Below are positions 40,186-49,214 of a DNA stretch of 64,000 bases, piece after piece; the stretch's first letter is position 1, and each line of letters starts with the position of its first letter. The stretch comes from Pleomorphomonas diazotrophica (GTDB lineage: Bacteria > Pseudomonadota > Alphaproteobacteria > Rhizobiales > Pleomorphomonadaceae). A model generated the notes under the pieces. It saw only the letters and a list, made by a program, of their open reading frames with translations, did not search any database and was not told the origin of the DNA. The translations under genes were made by a program, and so were the position numbers. The stretch spans positions 1,169,496 through 1,233,495 of the forward strand of contig NZ_PJNW01000002.1 of assembly GCF_002844595.1 (NCBI RefSeq), written 5' to 3'.

Positions 40186-41238
40186 CTACTTAGCTACGCA
40201 TCCCGCAAGGCTTTGCATCACCGAAATCACCGCCTGCCGCCGATCGAGGTTGATACCATCGGTCTCCGCGACGATGCGATTGACCGTCTCCCAGGCAGCG
40301 GCATAACCGTTGAGGCGATCAACGCCGCCCCTCAACGTCAGACGCATGTGCTCGGACAACCAGCCGCGGGCCAGGTCGGCGCAGAGGTCGAAGCTATCGG
40401 CTCCCTTTCGGCCGGCGACCGCATCGGCGAAGCGGTAGAGGCGCGGTCGGTCGAGACGCGGAAAGCCGTCGGCCAGCGAGCGGAACTGCCTATAAACCTC
40501 GAGGCCGTCGTTCTCGATGCACTCGATCGCCCGGCGCACTGACCCTTCGGCCAGCGCCGCCAGCGCCGGCTTGTCGCCCTCGGCAACCGAAAGGCCGAGC
40601 GAGGTCAGCGCCGCATCGAGATCGTCGGGGGTCAACGGATCGAGGGAGAGACGGCGGCAGCGCGAGCGGATGGTCGGCAGCAGTCGGCCGGGCGCGTGCG
40701 ACAGCACCAGGAACAGCGACCGCTTCGGCGGCTCCTCCAGCATCTTGAGCAGCGCGTTGGCCGCCGAGACGTTCATGTCGTCGGCGGCGTCGACGATGGC
40801 GATGCGGTAGCCGTCGACGCCGGCGGCATTGCCGAAGAAGGTTACCGTCTTGCGGACCTCGTCGACGGTGAGCTGCGTCTTGACCTTCTTCGCCTTGTCG
40901 TCCCAGGGGCGGCGAAGATGCAGGAGGTTGGGATGGGCGCCTGTCGCCACCATGGCCGCGACGCGGTCGTTGGCGGGCAGCAGGCCGGCGGCCGGCGGTG
41001 GCGCCTTCAGGGGATCGGGGTGGCTCAGCGCGAAGCGCGCGAAGCGAAAGGCCAGCGTCGCCTTGCCGATACCCTTGGGTCCCGTCAGCAGGATGGCATG
41101 ATGCAGGCGACCGCCGGCAAAGCCTTCGTGCAACTCGGCGGCAGCGACGGAGTGACCGATCAGTTCGGTCTGCTCGCGCGGCAGCGGCAAGCCTTCCAGC
41201 CAGTCGGCCTCGGTGGCGCGATCGTCCTCAATCGCCAC
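40186..41238 (-). CDS. holB: DNA polymerase III subunit delta' (HolB)
   Basis: 350 residues of the clamp-loader AAA+ family. The Walker A-like GPKGIGKATLA is near residue 54 and ANALLKMLEEPPKRSLFLVLSHAPGRLLPTIRSRCRRL (sensor and SRC region) near 160-197. The zinc-binding cysteines of the Escherichia coli protein are absent, as is usual in alphaproteobacteria. The start overlaps the end of tmk by 11 bases, so the pair is translationally coupled. Confidence 0.93.
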   Translation of the reverse strand: MAIEDDRATEADWLEGLPLPREQTELIGHSVAAAELHEGFAGGRLHHAILLTGPKGIGKATLAFRFARFALSHPDPLKAPPPAAGLLPANDRVAAMVATGAHPNLLHLRRPWDDKAKKVKTQLTVDEVRKTVTFFGNAAGVDGYRIAIVDAADDMNVSAANALLKMLEEPPKRSLFLVLSHAPGRLLPTIRSRCRRLSLDPLTPDDLDAALTSLGLSVAEGDKPALAALAEGSVRRAIECIENDGLEVYRQFRSLADGFPRLDRPRLYRFADAVAGRKGADSFDLCADLARGWLSEHMRLTLRGGVDRLNGYAAAWETVNRIVAETDGINLDRRQAVISVMQSLAGCVAK

Positions 41239-41887
41239 GGGCGCCCTCCCCGAACGGCCCGAAGCGATCCAAGACCAAGTTCAGAATTTCGGCGGACACC
41301 ACATCCTTCTCGCGGCTACCATCAATGACGACGCAGCGATCGGGGAAACGATCGGCGAGCGCAAGGAAGCCACGCCGCCGCTCCTCATGCACGGCGACGG
41401 CATCGCTCTCGAAGCGGTCGGCGCCCTCCGAACGATGGCCGACGCGGGCGAGCCCGACGGAGACAGGCACGTCGATCACGATCGTCAGATCGGGAATGGT
41501 GAAACCGATGGCCGCATCAACAAGCTCATCGACGACATCGGCGGGCAATCCGCCGGCCGTGCCCTGGTAGACGCGGCTCGAGTCGGCAAAGCGGTCGCAG
41601 ATCACGAAGGCGCCCCGGTCGAGCGCCGGTTCGATCAGTTCGGCGACGTGGTCGATGCGGGCGGCGGCAAAGAGATAGGCCTCCCCCAGCACGCCGAGCG
41701 GCTTGGCCCGGCCGGACAGGAGAAGGCCGCGAATGGTCTCGGCCGCCGGCGAACCTCCGGGTTCGCGGGTCAGCACCACGTCAAGGCCGCGCGCCTGCAA
41801 AGCCGCCGCCAGCCGCTTCGACTGTGTCGACTTACCGGTGCCCTCGCCGCCCTCGAAGGTGATGAACCTACCCCTGGTGCCGGCCAC
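41228..41887 (-). CDS. tmk: Thymidylate kinase
   Basis: 219 residues. P-loop FEGGEGTGKSTQSKRL near residues 11-26, the DR-type TREPGGSPAAETIR motif and a lid region with EGADRFESD. It phosphorylates dTMP to dTDP. It overlaps the stop of the upstream dac-like gene by 20 bases and the start of holB by 11. Confidence 0.95.
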   Translation of the reverse strand: MAGTRGRFITFEGGEGTGKSTQSKRLAAALQARGLDVVLTREPGGSPAAETIRGLLLSGRAKPLGVLGEAYLFAAARIDHVAELIEPALDRGAFVICDRFADSSRVYQGTAGGLPADVVDELVDAAIGFTIPDLTIVIDVPVSVGLARVGHRSEGADRFESDAVAVHEERRRGFLALADRFPDRCVVIDGSREKDVVSAEILNLVLDRFGPFGEGARGD

Positions 41888-43085
41888 GCAACGCTCCCAA
41901 GTTCACGATATCCTCGATCGATATAGACCCGATCGTTCTGTACCACCAGCCGGCGAACATCTCGGCAAAGCCGTCGAGGGCACGGTCGCGGATTTCGCCG
42001 CGCTCGATGTCGACGGCGGCTTCGAGCGGCACCGACTGATAGAGGCGGTCGCCGACGCGCACCTCGAGGCGGGCAAGGACCGCGCCACGCGTCACCGGCG
42101 CCGGCACCGGACCATCGTAGACAACGGCAAGGCGGAACTGGGAGCGGTCGCCAGTCGGCAGTGTCAGATTCACCGGCGCCCCACCAGCCGAGACGACGGC
42201 CACGTCGGGCATTTTGCCGCCGAATACCTTCACCCGGCCGATCTCGGCACCCGGTGGATAGATCTCGAACCGCCCGTATTCGGAGAAGGCGCCATCGATC
42301 AGCGCCTTGAGATCCTTGTCACGGTCGGCAAGCGAGGCGTAGCCGCTCGCCGCCAAGGTGACGCGACGATCGCCTCGGCCGGCCGTCAACAGGGCACCGA
42401 AACCGGCTGCCTCATCGAAGGCGAGTACCATGCCGTCAACGCCGGCAAGTTCCTTGATGAAACGCGTCTTGTTGGTCTGGTTGATCTTGTTCCAGAGGAA
42501 CTCCGGCTGGCTGTAGAGCGCATAGCGGTCCGGATAGGCGGTCCTGATATGGCCGGCCAGCCGCAGCATGTCGGCCAGGGTGGTTTTCGCCTCGGGGTCG
42601 GCAAAGCCGGTCGGGTTGGCGAACCGGCTGCCCCTGAGGCCGACGCGCACGGCATAGGCGTTCATGCGCTCCGTGAAAGCGGCTTCCGAGCCGGCAAGAC
42701 CTTCGGCCAGCGCGATGGCAGCGTCGTTGGCGTAATCAACGACCAGGCCGCGCAACAGATCGCCCACCGGCACGAAGGACTTCACCGCCGCGAACATGGT
42801 GGTGACGCGTGCCGGAGCGCCGCCGGTTCGCCAGGCATGTTCACTGACGGGATAAAGGGTGGTCTCGGTCACTTCGCCGGTCTTCAGCGCCTCGAAAACT
42901 ACCGCGGCGGTGACGAGCTTGGCGAAATTGGCCGGCGCGAAGGGCTTATCCTCATCCTTGGCAATCAGCAGCGATCCGGTGGTCTCATCGTGAAGAGCGA
43001 CGCGCGGCGCAACGCTTTCAAGCGCAACGGCGGGGCCGGACAGCAAGGCGGCGACCAGAAGGAGCGGCAGAACGAACCCACGCAT
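41868..43085 (-). CDS. D-alanyl-D-alanine carboxypeptidase (PBP5/6)-like protein lacking catalytic motifs
   Basis: 405 residues with an N-terminal signal peptide (about residues 1-20) and the two-domain layout of class C low-mass penicillin-binding proteins (DacA/C/F). The three active-site motifs are altered: SxxK reads NFAK at residues 53-56, SxN reads YAN at 118-120, and KTG after VDGM reads VLA at 220-222. The fold-defining surroundings (LADMLRLAGHI, FANPTGF, DGAFSEYGRF) remain. It is therefore probably a non-catalytic peptidoglycan-binding or regulatory paralogue. It is coupled to tmk by a 20-base overlap and lies 71 bases after rlpA. Confidence 0.85.
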   Translation of the reverse strand: MRGFVLPLLLVAALLSGPAVALESVAPRVALHDETTGSLLIAKDEDKPFAPANFAKLVTAAVVFEALKTGEVTETTLYPVSEHAWRTGGAPARVTTMFAAVKSFVPVGDLLRGLVVDYANDAAIALAEGLAGSEAAFTERMNAYAVRVGLRGSRFANPTGFADPEAKTTLADMLRLAGHIRTAYPDRYALYSQPEFLWNKINQTNKTRFIKELAGVDGMVLAFDEAAGFGALLTAGRGDRRVTLAASGYASLADRDKDLKALIDGAFSEYGRFEIYPPGAEIGRVKVFGGKMPDVAVVSAGGAPVNLTLPTGDRSQFRLAVVYDGPVPAPVTRGAVLARLEVRVGDRLYQSVPLEAAVDIERGEIRDRALDGFAEMFAGWWYRTIGSISIEDIVNLGALRGRHQG

Positions 43086-43156
43086 GACGACGAAACCGGA
43101 CCTCCCGCTTCCGGCCTCGACAGGCCGGACAATCCCCTCGCCGCGCGGCAAGCCGA

Positions 43157-44584
43157 TCAGCGCAGGAGACGGGCTCCGTCGATGCCCGCCGCCTCGGCAG
43201 CGGCGATCGCCTGATCCGGAGCCACGGTCAAGGCCGTGAGGCGCATCAGCTTCATGTCGCGCCCGCCAACGGAAATGTCGGTGACGACCGGCGTTCCGTA
43301 AGCCGACAGCGCGGCGCTCACCTTGGCGACATTGTCGAGATTGCCGAACACGCCCAGCTGGACGACCGGCCCGGACGACACCTTGGCGGCGGCAGGCCTC
43401 GGATTGGACCCGGACATTCCCTCAAGCTTGTCCACCAGCTCCGACAGGCCGGTGCCGGCTTCGATGCCATCGACGGCCTGATAGGCCTGCGACACGCGGT
43501 CGGCGGCATAGCCCGATGCGTTGGGCGGCAGCGGCGGCAAGATGACGTCGCCGAACATGACGGTCGGCTGGTAGGTGTTGGCGCCGGGGTCGGTGAAGCT
43601 CATGCGCGGCTGCGGCAGCGGCGTGGCAGGCGCCGATGCGGTCGGCATGGCCGCGGACACGGCGGGCGCCAGCGAGGCGATCTGCGACTGCGCCACATAG
43701 TCAGCCGGATCGGCGGAGGCGATGGTGACGTAGTCGAAGGTCTCGACCGGACGGGGCAGCGGCACCACGTCGATCGCCGGCGCCGGGACACCGGCGACAT
43801 CGGCCGGCGCAGCGGCAGCCATCACGGCGGGAGCGGCAGCCGGTGCCGCCTTCGGCGTTTCGGACCCGTCGAAGACGTTCATCATCGTCTTCACGCCCGG
43901 CAACGACTCGACGGCAGCGAGCATGACATTCGGCTTGTCGGCCTGCGGCTGCTCAAACGACGGACCACGATAGGACGCAAGAAGGAAGGCGCTGTCGTCG
44001 CCCTCGGTCGGCGCGGGGCCGACATACTCGACGCGAATCTTGGCGACACCGGCGCGCTTGACGCCGAGCATGTCGGCGGCGCGTTGCGACATGTCGAGCA
44101 CGCGGTTGGAATGGAAGGGGCCGCGGTCATTGACGCGGACGATCACCGAGCGGCCGGTGGCGAGGCTGGTCAGCCGCGCATAGGACGGCAGCGGCATGGT
44201 GGGATGGGCGGCGGAAATCGAGGCGCTGTCGAAGACTTCGCCGTTGGCCGTGCGACGGCCATGGAAATCGGTTCCGTACCAACTGGCGAGACCGACGACC
44301 TTGTAGTCGGGGTCGACCCTCGGGACATAGGTTTTGCCAGCGATCCGGTAGGGCTTGCCGACCATGGCGCGGCCGCCACCCTTGGGAACAGCCTCCCCCA
44401 TGGCCACGACGCGCGGGCTGGGCGCGACGCCATATTTGGGGTCAATCTTCGCCTTGGCGGATTTGAGAGGGCCTTGTTCGGTTGTTCCGCAGCCCGCCAC
44501 GCCGATCGCCAGGACAAGTGATGTAGACATCACCGTCAGAAGCTTTTTCGTCGTCGAGCGCGTGCCGTTTCGCCCTGCAGTCAT
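43157..44584 (-). CDS. rlpA: Septal ring lytic transglycosylase RlpA family lipoprotein with SPOR domain
   Basis: 475 residues. A signal peptide with lipobox (GVAGC, cysteine at residue 32) marks an outer-membrane lipoprotein. The double-psi beta-barrel has GLASWYGTDFHGRRTANGEVFD and ARLTSLATGRSVIVRVNDRGPF (residues about 95-170). A Pro/Ala-rich linker follows, then a SPOR domain at the C-terminus (about 397-475). RlpA cleaves naked glycan at division sites. Start MTAGRNGTRS at 44584 was chosen because upstream codons are not signal-like. Confidence 0.9.
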   Translation of the reverse strand: MTAGRNGTRSTTKKLLTVMSTSLVLAIGVAGCGTTEQGPLKSAKAKIDPKYGVAPSPRVVAMGEAVPKGGGRAMVGKPYRIAGKTYVPRVDPDYKVVGLASWYGTDFHGRRTANGEVFDSASISAAHPTMPLPSYARLTSLATGRSVIVRVNDRGPFHSNRVLDMSQRAADMLGVKRAGVAKIRVEYVGPAPTEGDDSAFLLASYRGPSFEQPQADKPNVMLAAVESLPGVKTMMNVFDGSETPKAAPAAAPAVMAAAAPADVAGVPAPAIDVVPLPRPVETFDYVTIASADPADYVAQSQIASLAPAVSAAMPTASAPATPLPQPRMSFTDPGANTYQPTVMFGDVILPPLPPNASGYAADRVSQAYQAVDGIEAGTGLSELVDKLEGMSGSNPRPAAAKVSSGPVVQLGVFGNLDNVAKVSAALSAYGTPVVTDISVGGRDMKLMRLTALTVAPDQAIAAAEAAGIDGARLLR

Positions 44585-44907
44585 TCCGTACGCCTTGCCG
44601 TTCGAGCACTCATTATCATCGCGACCCCAGACGGCTGGCAGCCTTCCGGAGTCTTCCAAGACGGAGCGCCGCACTCTGGGTGCGTCAGCTCACTTTAGAA
44701 CACCATCCCTAAGCTCTTGTTAAAGATGAGACGGCGGCTCGATGATGAATCCCCTGATCAATCCCTAGCGCCCGGCTTCGCAAAGGAAACCGGCAGCGTG
44801 CAATTTGTACATTCGTTCGGCAGGCCCGTAAAGGCAGCAAAGGATGTAGGCCATCGATTTCCTACACACAAAATGTAGTGTTTTCTCTCTGCAGACAGGG
44901 CGACTCG
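44585..44907. other. Intergenic region between parC and rlpA
   Basis: 323 bases without a gene. It contains the rlpA promoter on the minus strand and probably the parC terminator. A weak inverted repeat CCGG...CCGG (44771-44792) and CTACA/TGTAG (44862-44878) near the parC stop are the only structures seen. No tRNA. Confidence 0.5.
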
Positions 44908-47169
44908 TCACAATCCTCGCGGGCCAAAACTGTTCGATTTCGGGAATCCCAGCGGCGGCAGCCGACCGGCGGTGGCGCGGTCGCCGATCCAGTCGGCGAG
45001 ATCGGCCATCGTCCGTTGGAACACCCGGCCCGACGCGTCGGTCCAGACGAGGCCGCTTTCGGCCGCAAACACCCTGACGTCCGACACGCCGCCATCCTTG
45101 AACTTCTGGAGACGCACGCCCTTGCCACGCCCCATCTCCGCCACCTGAACAAGCGGGAAGATCAGGAACTTGCGGTTCTCGCCGATGATGGCGACATGGT
45201 CGCCTTCGACAGGAACCATCAGCTTGGCCTTCTGGCCGGCCGACACGTTCAGCACCTGCTTGCCCTTGCGGGTGGTTGCAACAAGGTCCGCTTCTGCGGT
45301 GACGAAGCCATAGCCGTCGGACGATACCACCAGGAGCTTGCGCTCCGGCTTGTGCACGAAGACGTCGACCACGTCGGCGCCGTCCTCCATGTCGACCATC
45401 AGGCGGATCGGCTCGCCCGCCGAGCGGCCACCCGGCAGCTTGTCGGCGCCGAGGGTGAAGGCCTTGCCGTTGTCGGCGAAGACGATCAGCTTGTCGGTGG
45501 TCTCCGCCTTGAAGAACAGTTTGAGCGCGTCGCCGGCCTTGAACTGCAGGCCGGACACGTCGGAGATGTGGCCCTTCAGCGTGCGAATCCAACCCTTTTC
45601 GGACACGACGACGGTGATCGGCTCGCGCTCGATCAGCGCTTCCATCACGTCGTCAACATCATGAGCGGGGCCGTCGCCGAAGGTCGTGCGGCGCTTGCCG
45701 ATCTTGCTGTCGGCACCGAACTCCTTCTTCACCTCGCCGATCTGCCAGCGCACCGTCTTCCACTGCTTCTTCTCGGAGCCGAGCAAGTCCTCGATCTCGG
45801 CCTTTTCCTTGGACAGCTCGGCGTGCTCCTTGCGGATTTCCATTTCCTCGAGCTTGCGCAGGTTGCGGAGGCGCATGTTGAGCACGGCATCGGCCTGCGT
45901 TTCGGTCAGGCCGAAAGCGCGGATCAGTTCCGCCTTGGGCTCGTCCTCCTCGCGGATGATGCGGATCACCTCGTCGAGGTTGAGGTAGGCGATGATGAAG
46001 CCTTCGAGCAGCTCCAGGCGGGCGTTGATCTGGTCGAGCCGATGCTGTGATCGGCGGATCAGCACCTCGCGCCGATGGGCGAGCCACTCGATCAGCACCT
46101 GCCGCACGCCAAGCACGTTGGGCACCTGGCCGCGCGACAGCACGTTCATGTTCATCGGGAAGCGGCTCTCGAGTTCCGACAGGCGGAACAACGCTTCCAT
46201 CATCAGCTTGTCGTCGACATTGCGCGATTTGGGCACGATGACGACGCGGACGTCAGTGGTCGACTCGTCGCGGACATCCTCGACGAGCGGCACCTTGCGA
46301 TCGGTGATCAACTCGGCGATCTTCTCGATCAGCTTGGCCTTCTGCACCTGATAGGGAATCTCGGTGATCACTACCTGCCACATGCCGCGATCGAGATCCT
46401 CGCGGTGCCAGCGGGCGCGCACGCGGAAGCCGCCACGACCGGTGCGGTAGGTTTCGAGAATGCTCTCGGCGCTTTCGACGATGATGCCGCCGGTCGGGAA
46501 GTCTGGTCCTCGGATCGGCCCCTGATCGCGATCAACAAGGCCTTCTACCGGTGTGTCCGGCGCGTCGATCAGCTTGATAGCGGCGTCGCAGATCTCGGCG
46601 ACATTATGGGTCGGGATATTGGTCGCCATGCCCACGGCGATGCCGGCCGACCCATTGGCGAGGAGGTTCGGGAAGGCGCCAGGCAGAACCACTGGTTCCT
46701 TGTCGGCCTGATCGTAGGTCTCGCGAAAATCGACCGCGTCCTCGTCGAGCCCGTCCAGCAACAGGCGAGCCACCTCGGTCATGCGCGCTTCGGTATAGCG
46801 CTGGGCGGCAGCGCTGTCGCCATCGATGTTGCCGAAGTTGCCTTGGCCGTCGACCAGCGGATAGCGCTGGGAGAAGTCCTGGGCGAGACGCACCATCGCC
46901 TCGTAGACCGCGCCGTCGCCATGCGGGTGATACTTGCCGATGACGTCGCCAACCACGCGGGCGCACTTCTTGAAGGCGTTACCGGGGTCGAGGCGGAGAA
47001 GGCGCATGGCGTAGAGAATGCGCCGGTGCACAGGCTTCAGACCGTCGCGCACGTCGGGCAGCGCCCGGTGCATGATGGTCGACAAAGCGTAGGCGAGATA
47101 GCGCTCCTCGAGCGCCTCTCGCAGATTGATCGGCTCGATGCCGTCCGAGGGAATCAGTTCCTTGCCCAT
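44908..47169 (-). CDS. parC: DNA topoisomerase IV subunit A
   Basis: 753 residues. The N-terminal breakage-reunion domain has [66 protein letters not shown] and the catalytic tyrosine in [12 protein letters not shown]. The C-terminal beta-pinwheel shows HEXK-type repeats ([21 protein letters not shown]). It decatenates chromosomes with ParE. The start [10 protein letters not shown] at 47169 was preferred to an upstream in-frame start at 47205. Confidence 0.95.
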   Translation of the reverse strand: MGKELIPSDGIEPINLREALEERYLAYALSTIMHRALPDVRDGLKPVHRRILYAMRLLRLDPGNAFKKCARVVGDVIGKYHPHGDGAVYEAMVRLAQDFSQRYPLVDGQGNFGNIDGDSAAAQRYTEARMTEVARLLLDGLDEDAVDFRETYDQADKEPVVLPGAFPNLLANGSAGIAVGMATNIPTHNVAEICDAAIKLIDAPDTPVEGLVDRDQGPIRGPDFPTGGIIVESAESILETYRTGRGGFRVRARWHREDLDRGMWQVVITEIPYQVQKAKLIEKIAELITDRKVPLVEDVRDESTTDVRVVIVPKSRNVDDKLMMEALFRLSELESRFPMNMNVLSRGQVPNVLGVRQVLIEWLAHRREVLIRRSQHRLDQINARLELLEGFIIAYLNLDEVIRIIREEDEPKAELIRAFGLTETQADAVLNMRLRNLRKLEEMEIRKEHAELSKEKAEIEDLLGSEKKQWKTVRWQIGEVKKEFGADSKIGKRRTTFGDGPAHDVDDVMEALIEREPITVVVSEKGWIRTLKGHISDVSGLQFKAGDALKLFFKAETTDKLIVFADNGKAFTLGADKLPGGRSAGEPIRLMVDMEDGADVVDVFVHKPERKLLVVSSDGYGFVTAEADLVATTRKGKQVLNVSAGQKAKLMVPVEGDHVAIIGENRKFLIFPLVQVAEMGRGKGVRLQKFKDGGVSDVRVFAAESGLVWTDASGRVFQRTMADLADWIGDRATAGRLPPLGFPKSNSFGPRGL

Positions 47170-47257
47170 GGCACGATGGGTAGAATCACCCCCGACCAAG
47201 TGCAACAGAATGGCAAGCGTTATCGGCCGTTGTACACGTTTTGTCCACGACTAGTGA

Positions 47258-47734
47258 TCAATCGGCCACGAGCGGCGCCGTCTTCGCCTCAAGCACCTTC
47301 ACCGCGTCGGCCGGCTTCAGATGCACCTGAAGGCCACGCTGGCCGCCATTCATGTAGACGGTGTCATGGGCAAGAGCCGCTTCCTCGAAGGCGGTTGGCA
47401 CACGTTTCTTCTGGCCGAAGGGCGAGATGCCGCCGACATGGTAGCCGGTGACCCGCTCGGCATCGGCCGGCTTCATCATCTGCGCCGATTTGCCTCCGAA
47501 AGCCGCCGCCAGCTTCTTCATGCTGACCTCGTGATCGGACGGCACGACAACGCAGACCGCCTTGCCATCCACCTCGGCCATCAGCGTTTTGAGGACCCGG
47601 AACGGCTCGGCGCCGATCGCCTCGGCCGCCTGCATGCCGATGCGGTCGGCGTCGGGGTCGTAATCATAGGTCACCGTCTCGTAGGCGACGCGCGCCTTGT
47701 CGAGAAACTGGGTGGCGCGGGTGGTGCGAGACAT
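47258..47734 (-). CDS. ybaK: Cys-tRNA(Pro) deacylase, YbaK/EbsC family
   Basis: 158 residues. The YbaK fold with FRVLKTLMAEVDGKAVCVVVPSDHEVSMKKLA, GYHVGGISPFGQKKRVPTAFEE and YMNGGQRGLQVHLKPADAVKVL is complete. It hydrolyses Cys-tRNA(Pro) formed by error. Start MSRTTRA at 47734; the frame also continues 7 codons upstream. Confidence 0.92.
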   Translation of the reverse strand: MSRTTRATQFLDKARVAYETVTYDYDPDADRIGMQAAEAIGAEPFRVLKTLMAEVDGKAVCVVVPSDHEVSMKKLAAAFGGKSAQMMKPADAERVTGYHVGGISPFGQKKRVPTAFEEAALAHDTVYMNGGQRGLQVHLKPADAVKVLEAKTAPLVAD

Positions 47735-47761
47735 CGAAAAAGCCTTGTTCAGCAAATGGGG

Positions 47762-48553
47762 TCAGGCGGAGAGCCCGGACAGAAAATCTGTGAGCCGGCG
47801 ATTGACGGCCACGGCCGCCTCGACATGTGGCAGGTGGCCGATATCGGGCAGGACGAAGCGCTCGCCACCCACAGCGGTGAGCCGCTCCTCATCGAGCGGA
47901 TTGACGGCATCGCCGGCGCCCCAGACAACGAGGCGCGGCAGACCAGCGTCGGCGACTTTTCGGAAGGCTGCGTCCGCCTCGGCTGAGATCGCCGTCATTT
48001 CCGAGGCAATGCGCGATAGCGCGGCGCGACGGCCCGGTTTTTCGAGTTCGTCGAGCATGTAGAGCGCCAGGCGCCGGTTGGCGAGGCTCTTCCTGACGAA
48101 CAGACGCTGGAGCAGATGCTCGGTCGCCTCGACGTCGGTGAGCGTCGGCAAGGTCTCGACGAAGACGCGCGGTACCGGCCGGCCGAGGCCCGAGGCCGCG
48201 AGAGCGGTCAGGGACCGGATACGATCGGGATGGCGGGCTGCGAAGACGCCCGAGACCGCGCCGCCCAGGGAATGGCCGACCATGTCGACCCGGCCGACGC
48301 CGACGGCATCGAGCGCCCAGCAAATGGCATCGGCGAAGGCTGCGGCCGATGGCACTCCACCCTCCACCCAGGGCGAGGCCCCATGGCCCGGCAGGTCGAG
48401 CGACCAGACGTCGGCGACCGCCGACAGGGCCGGCTGGTTGGCCGTGAAGGTGCGCCGGTCGGCGCCGAAGCCGTGAACGAGCAGAAGAGGCGCGCCGTTG
48501 CCACCCGAATGATGGAGACGAACCTCGAAGGCGGCGGGAGACAGGGTGGACAA
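47762..48553 (-). CDS. Alpha/beta fold hydrolase
   Basis: 263 residues. It has the oxyanion loop LLLVHGFGADRRTF, nucleophile elbow GHSLGGAVS, and candidate catalytic Asp (GAGDAVNPLDE) and His (DIGHLPHVEA). Sequence is close to the AcoC-like/MhpC-type esterases; the substrate is unknown. I chose the TTG at 48553, which has GGAG six bases upstream, over a TTG at 48613 without a ribosome site. It lies 27 bases upstream of ybaK on the same strand. Confidence 0.85.
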   Translation of the reverse strand: MSTLSPAAFEVRLHHSGGNGAPLLLVHGFGADRRTFTANQPALSAVADVWSLDLPGHGASPWVEGGVPSAAAFADAICWALDAVGVGRVDMVGHSLGGAVSGVFAARHPDRIRSLTALAASGLGRPVPRVFVETLPTLTDVEATEHLLQRLFVRKSLANRRLALYMLDELEKPGRRAALSRIASEMTAISAEADAAFRKVADAGLPRLVVWGAGDAVNPLDEERLTAVGGERFVLPDIGHLPHVEAAVAVNRRLTDFLSGLSA

Positions 48554-48648
48554 TCGCAACTCCGAACGGATGCGCGGACAACGCAGATTGGCCGCTTGTC
48601 GCTTGAAGGGCAAGGGTAAAGCAGTCCGACCTAGTCACTTTCACTTAT

Positions 48649-48669
48649 ACTTGACTCATTTATTCAAGT
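48649..48669. promoter_or_regulatory. Inverted repeat upstream of the Cys-rich gene pair
   Basis: ACTTGA at 48649-48654 and TCAAGT at 48664-48669 with a 9-base AT-rich spacer, 40 bases before the start of the next gene. It could be a regulator operator. The spacing is three bases too long for an FNR site and the half-sites do not match NikR. Confidence 0.35.
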
Positions 48670-48709
48670 TATGCTCCCTATCGGCGAGTTTCATCGCCGG
48701 AAGCCCATC

Positions 48710-49213
48710 ATGACCGCGTCCCACCTTCCGCCCGAAAGCTGGCCTGCCCAGGATGTCGAGGATCTCCTGGTTCTCGTGCGTTTCCTCGGCGAGGACAAAC
48801 ACCGGAGAGCCGGTGGCGCTCCCGCCTCGCAACGGGCGGATGCCCTCGCCTGCCGCCGACTGACCGAGCGATGCGCGCTGGTGCCCCGCCCGCGTGCGCC
48901 CGGCGGCTACATGGCGAGCCTCATTGGGTTCTCGCGTCTCTATCGGTTTGTCCATGCGCCGGTCGGCGTTGCACCGGGCATGCCGGTCGACCGCGAGGTA
49001 GAGGTGCGGCGCGCCGTGCTGGAGGCGCTCGATCCGCCCGATCGCCAGGAGGTGGAGGCGCGCATGTGTGCCGAACTGGTCGAGATGCGTGCCGGCATCT
49101 TCCGCTGCGCCCATGCCGACCTCTGCGCCGGGCGCGGCTGCCCCTTCGAGCTGGAAGTCTCGGCCGAGGCGGTCGACCGCGCGCTCTGCACTCTGCTGCC
49201 CAAGGGGAACTGA
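48710..49213 (+). CDS. Uncharacterised Cys-containing protein, first gene of a pair with a DUF2325 gene
   Basis: 167 residues, family not recognised. Mainly helical and charged. Near the C-terminus it has a cysteine cluster C133-x5-C139-x4-C144-P-F, closely echoed in the neighbouring DUF2325 protein (C-x4-C-x3-C-P-F). Other cysteines at about 48, 55, 120 and 160. No signal peptide or membrane helix, so probably cytoplasmic. GGAAG lies upstream of the ATG at 48710. The stop is followed by the next start after one base, so the two genes form an operon that lies directly upstream of nikR. Confidence 0.75.
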   Translation: MTASHLPPESWPAQDVEDLLVLVRFLGEDKHRRAGGAPASQRADALACRRLTERCALVPRPRAPGGYMASLIGFSRLYRFVHAPVGVAPGMPVDREVEVRRAVLEALDPPDRQEVEARMCAELVEMRAGIFRCAHADLCAGRGCPFELEVSAEAVDRALCTLLPKGN

Positions 49214-49214
49214 C

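Noticed and set aside
48649..48669. FNR box upstream of the Cys-protein pair
   Set aside because: The ACTTGA/TCAAGT arms are 9 bases apart, whereas FNR sites need TTGAT-N4-ATCAA spacing.
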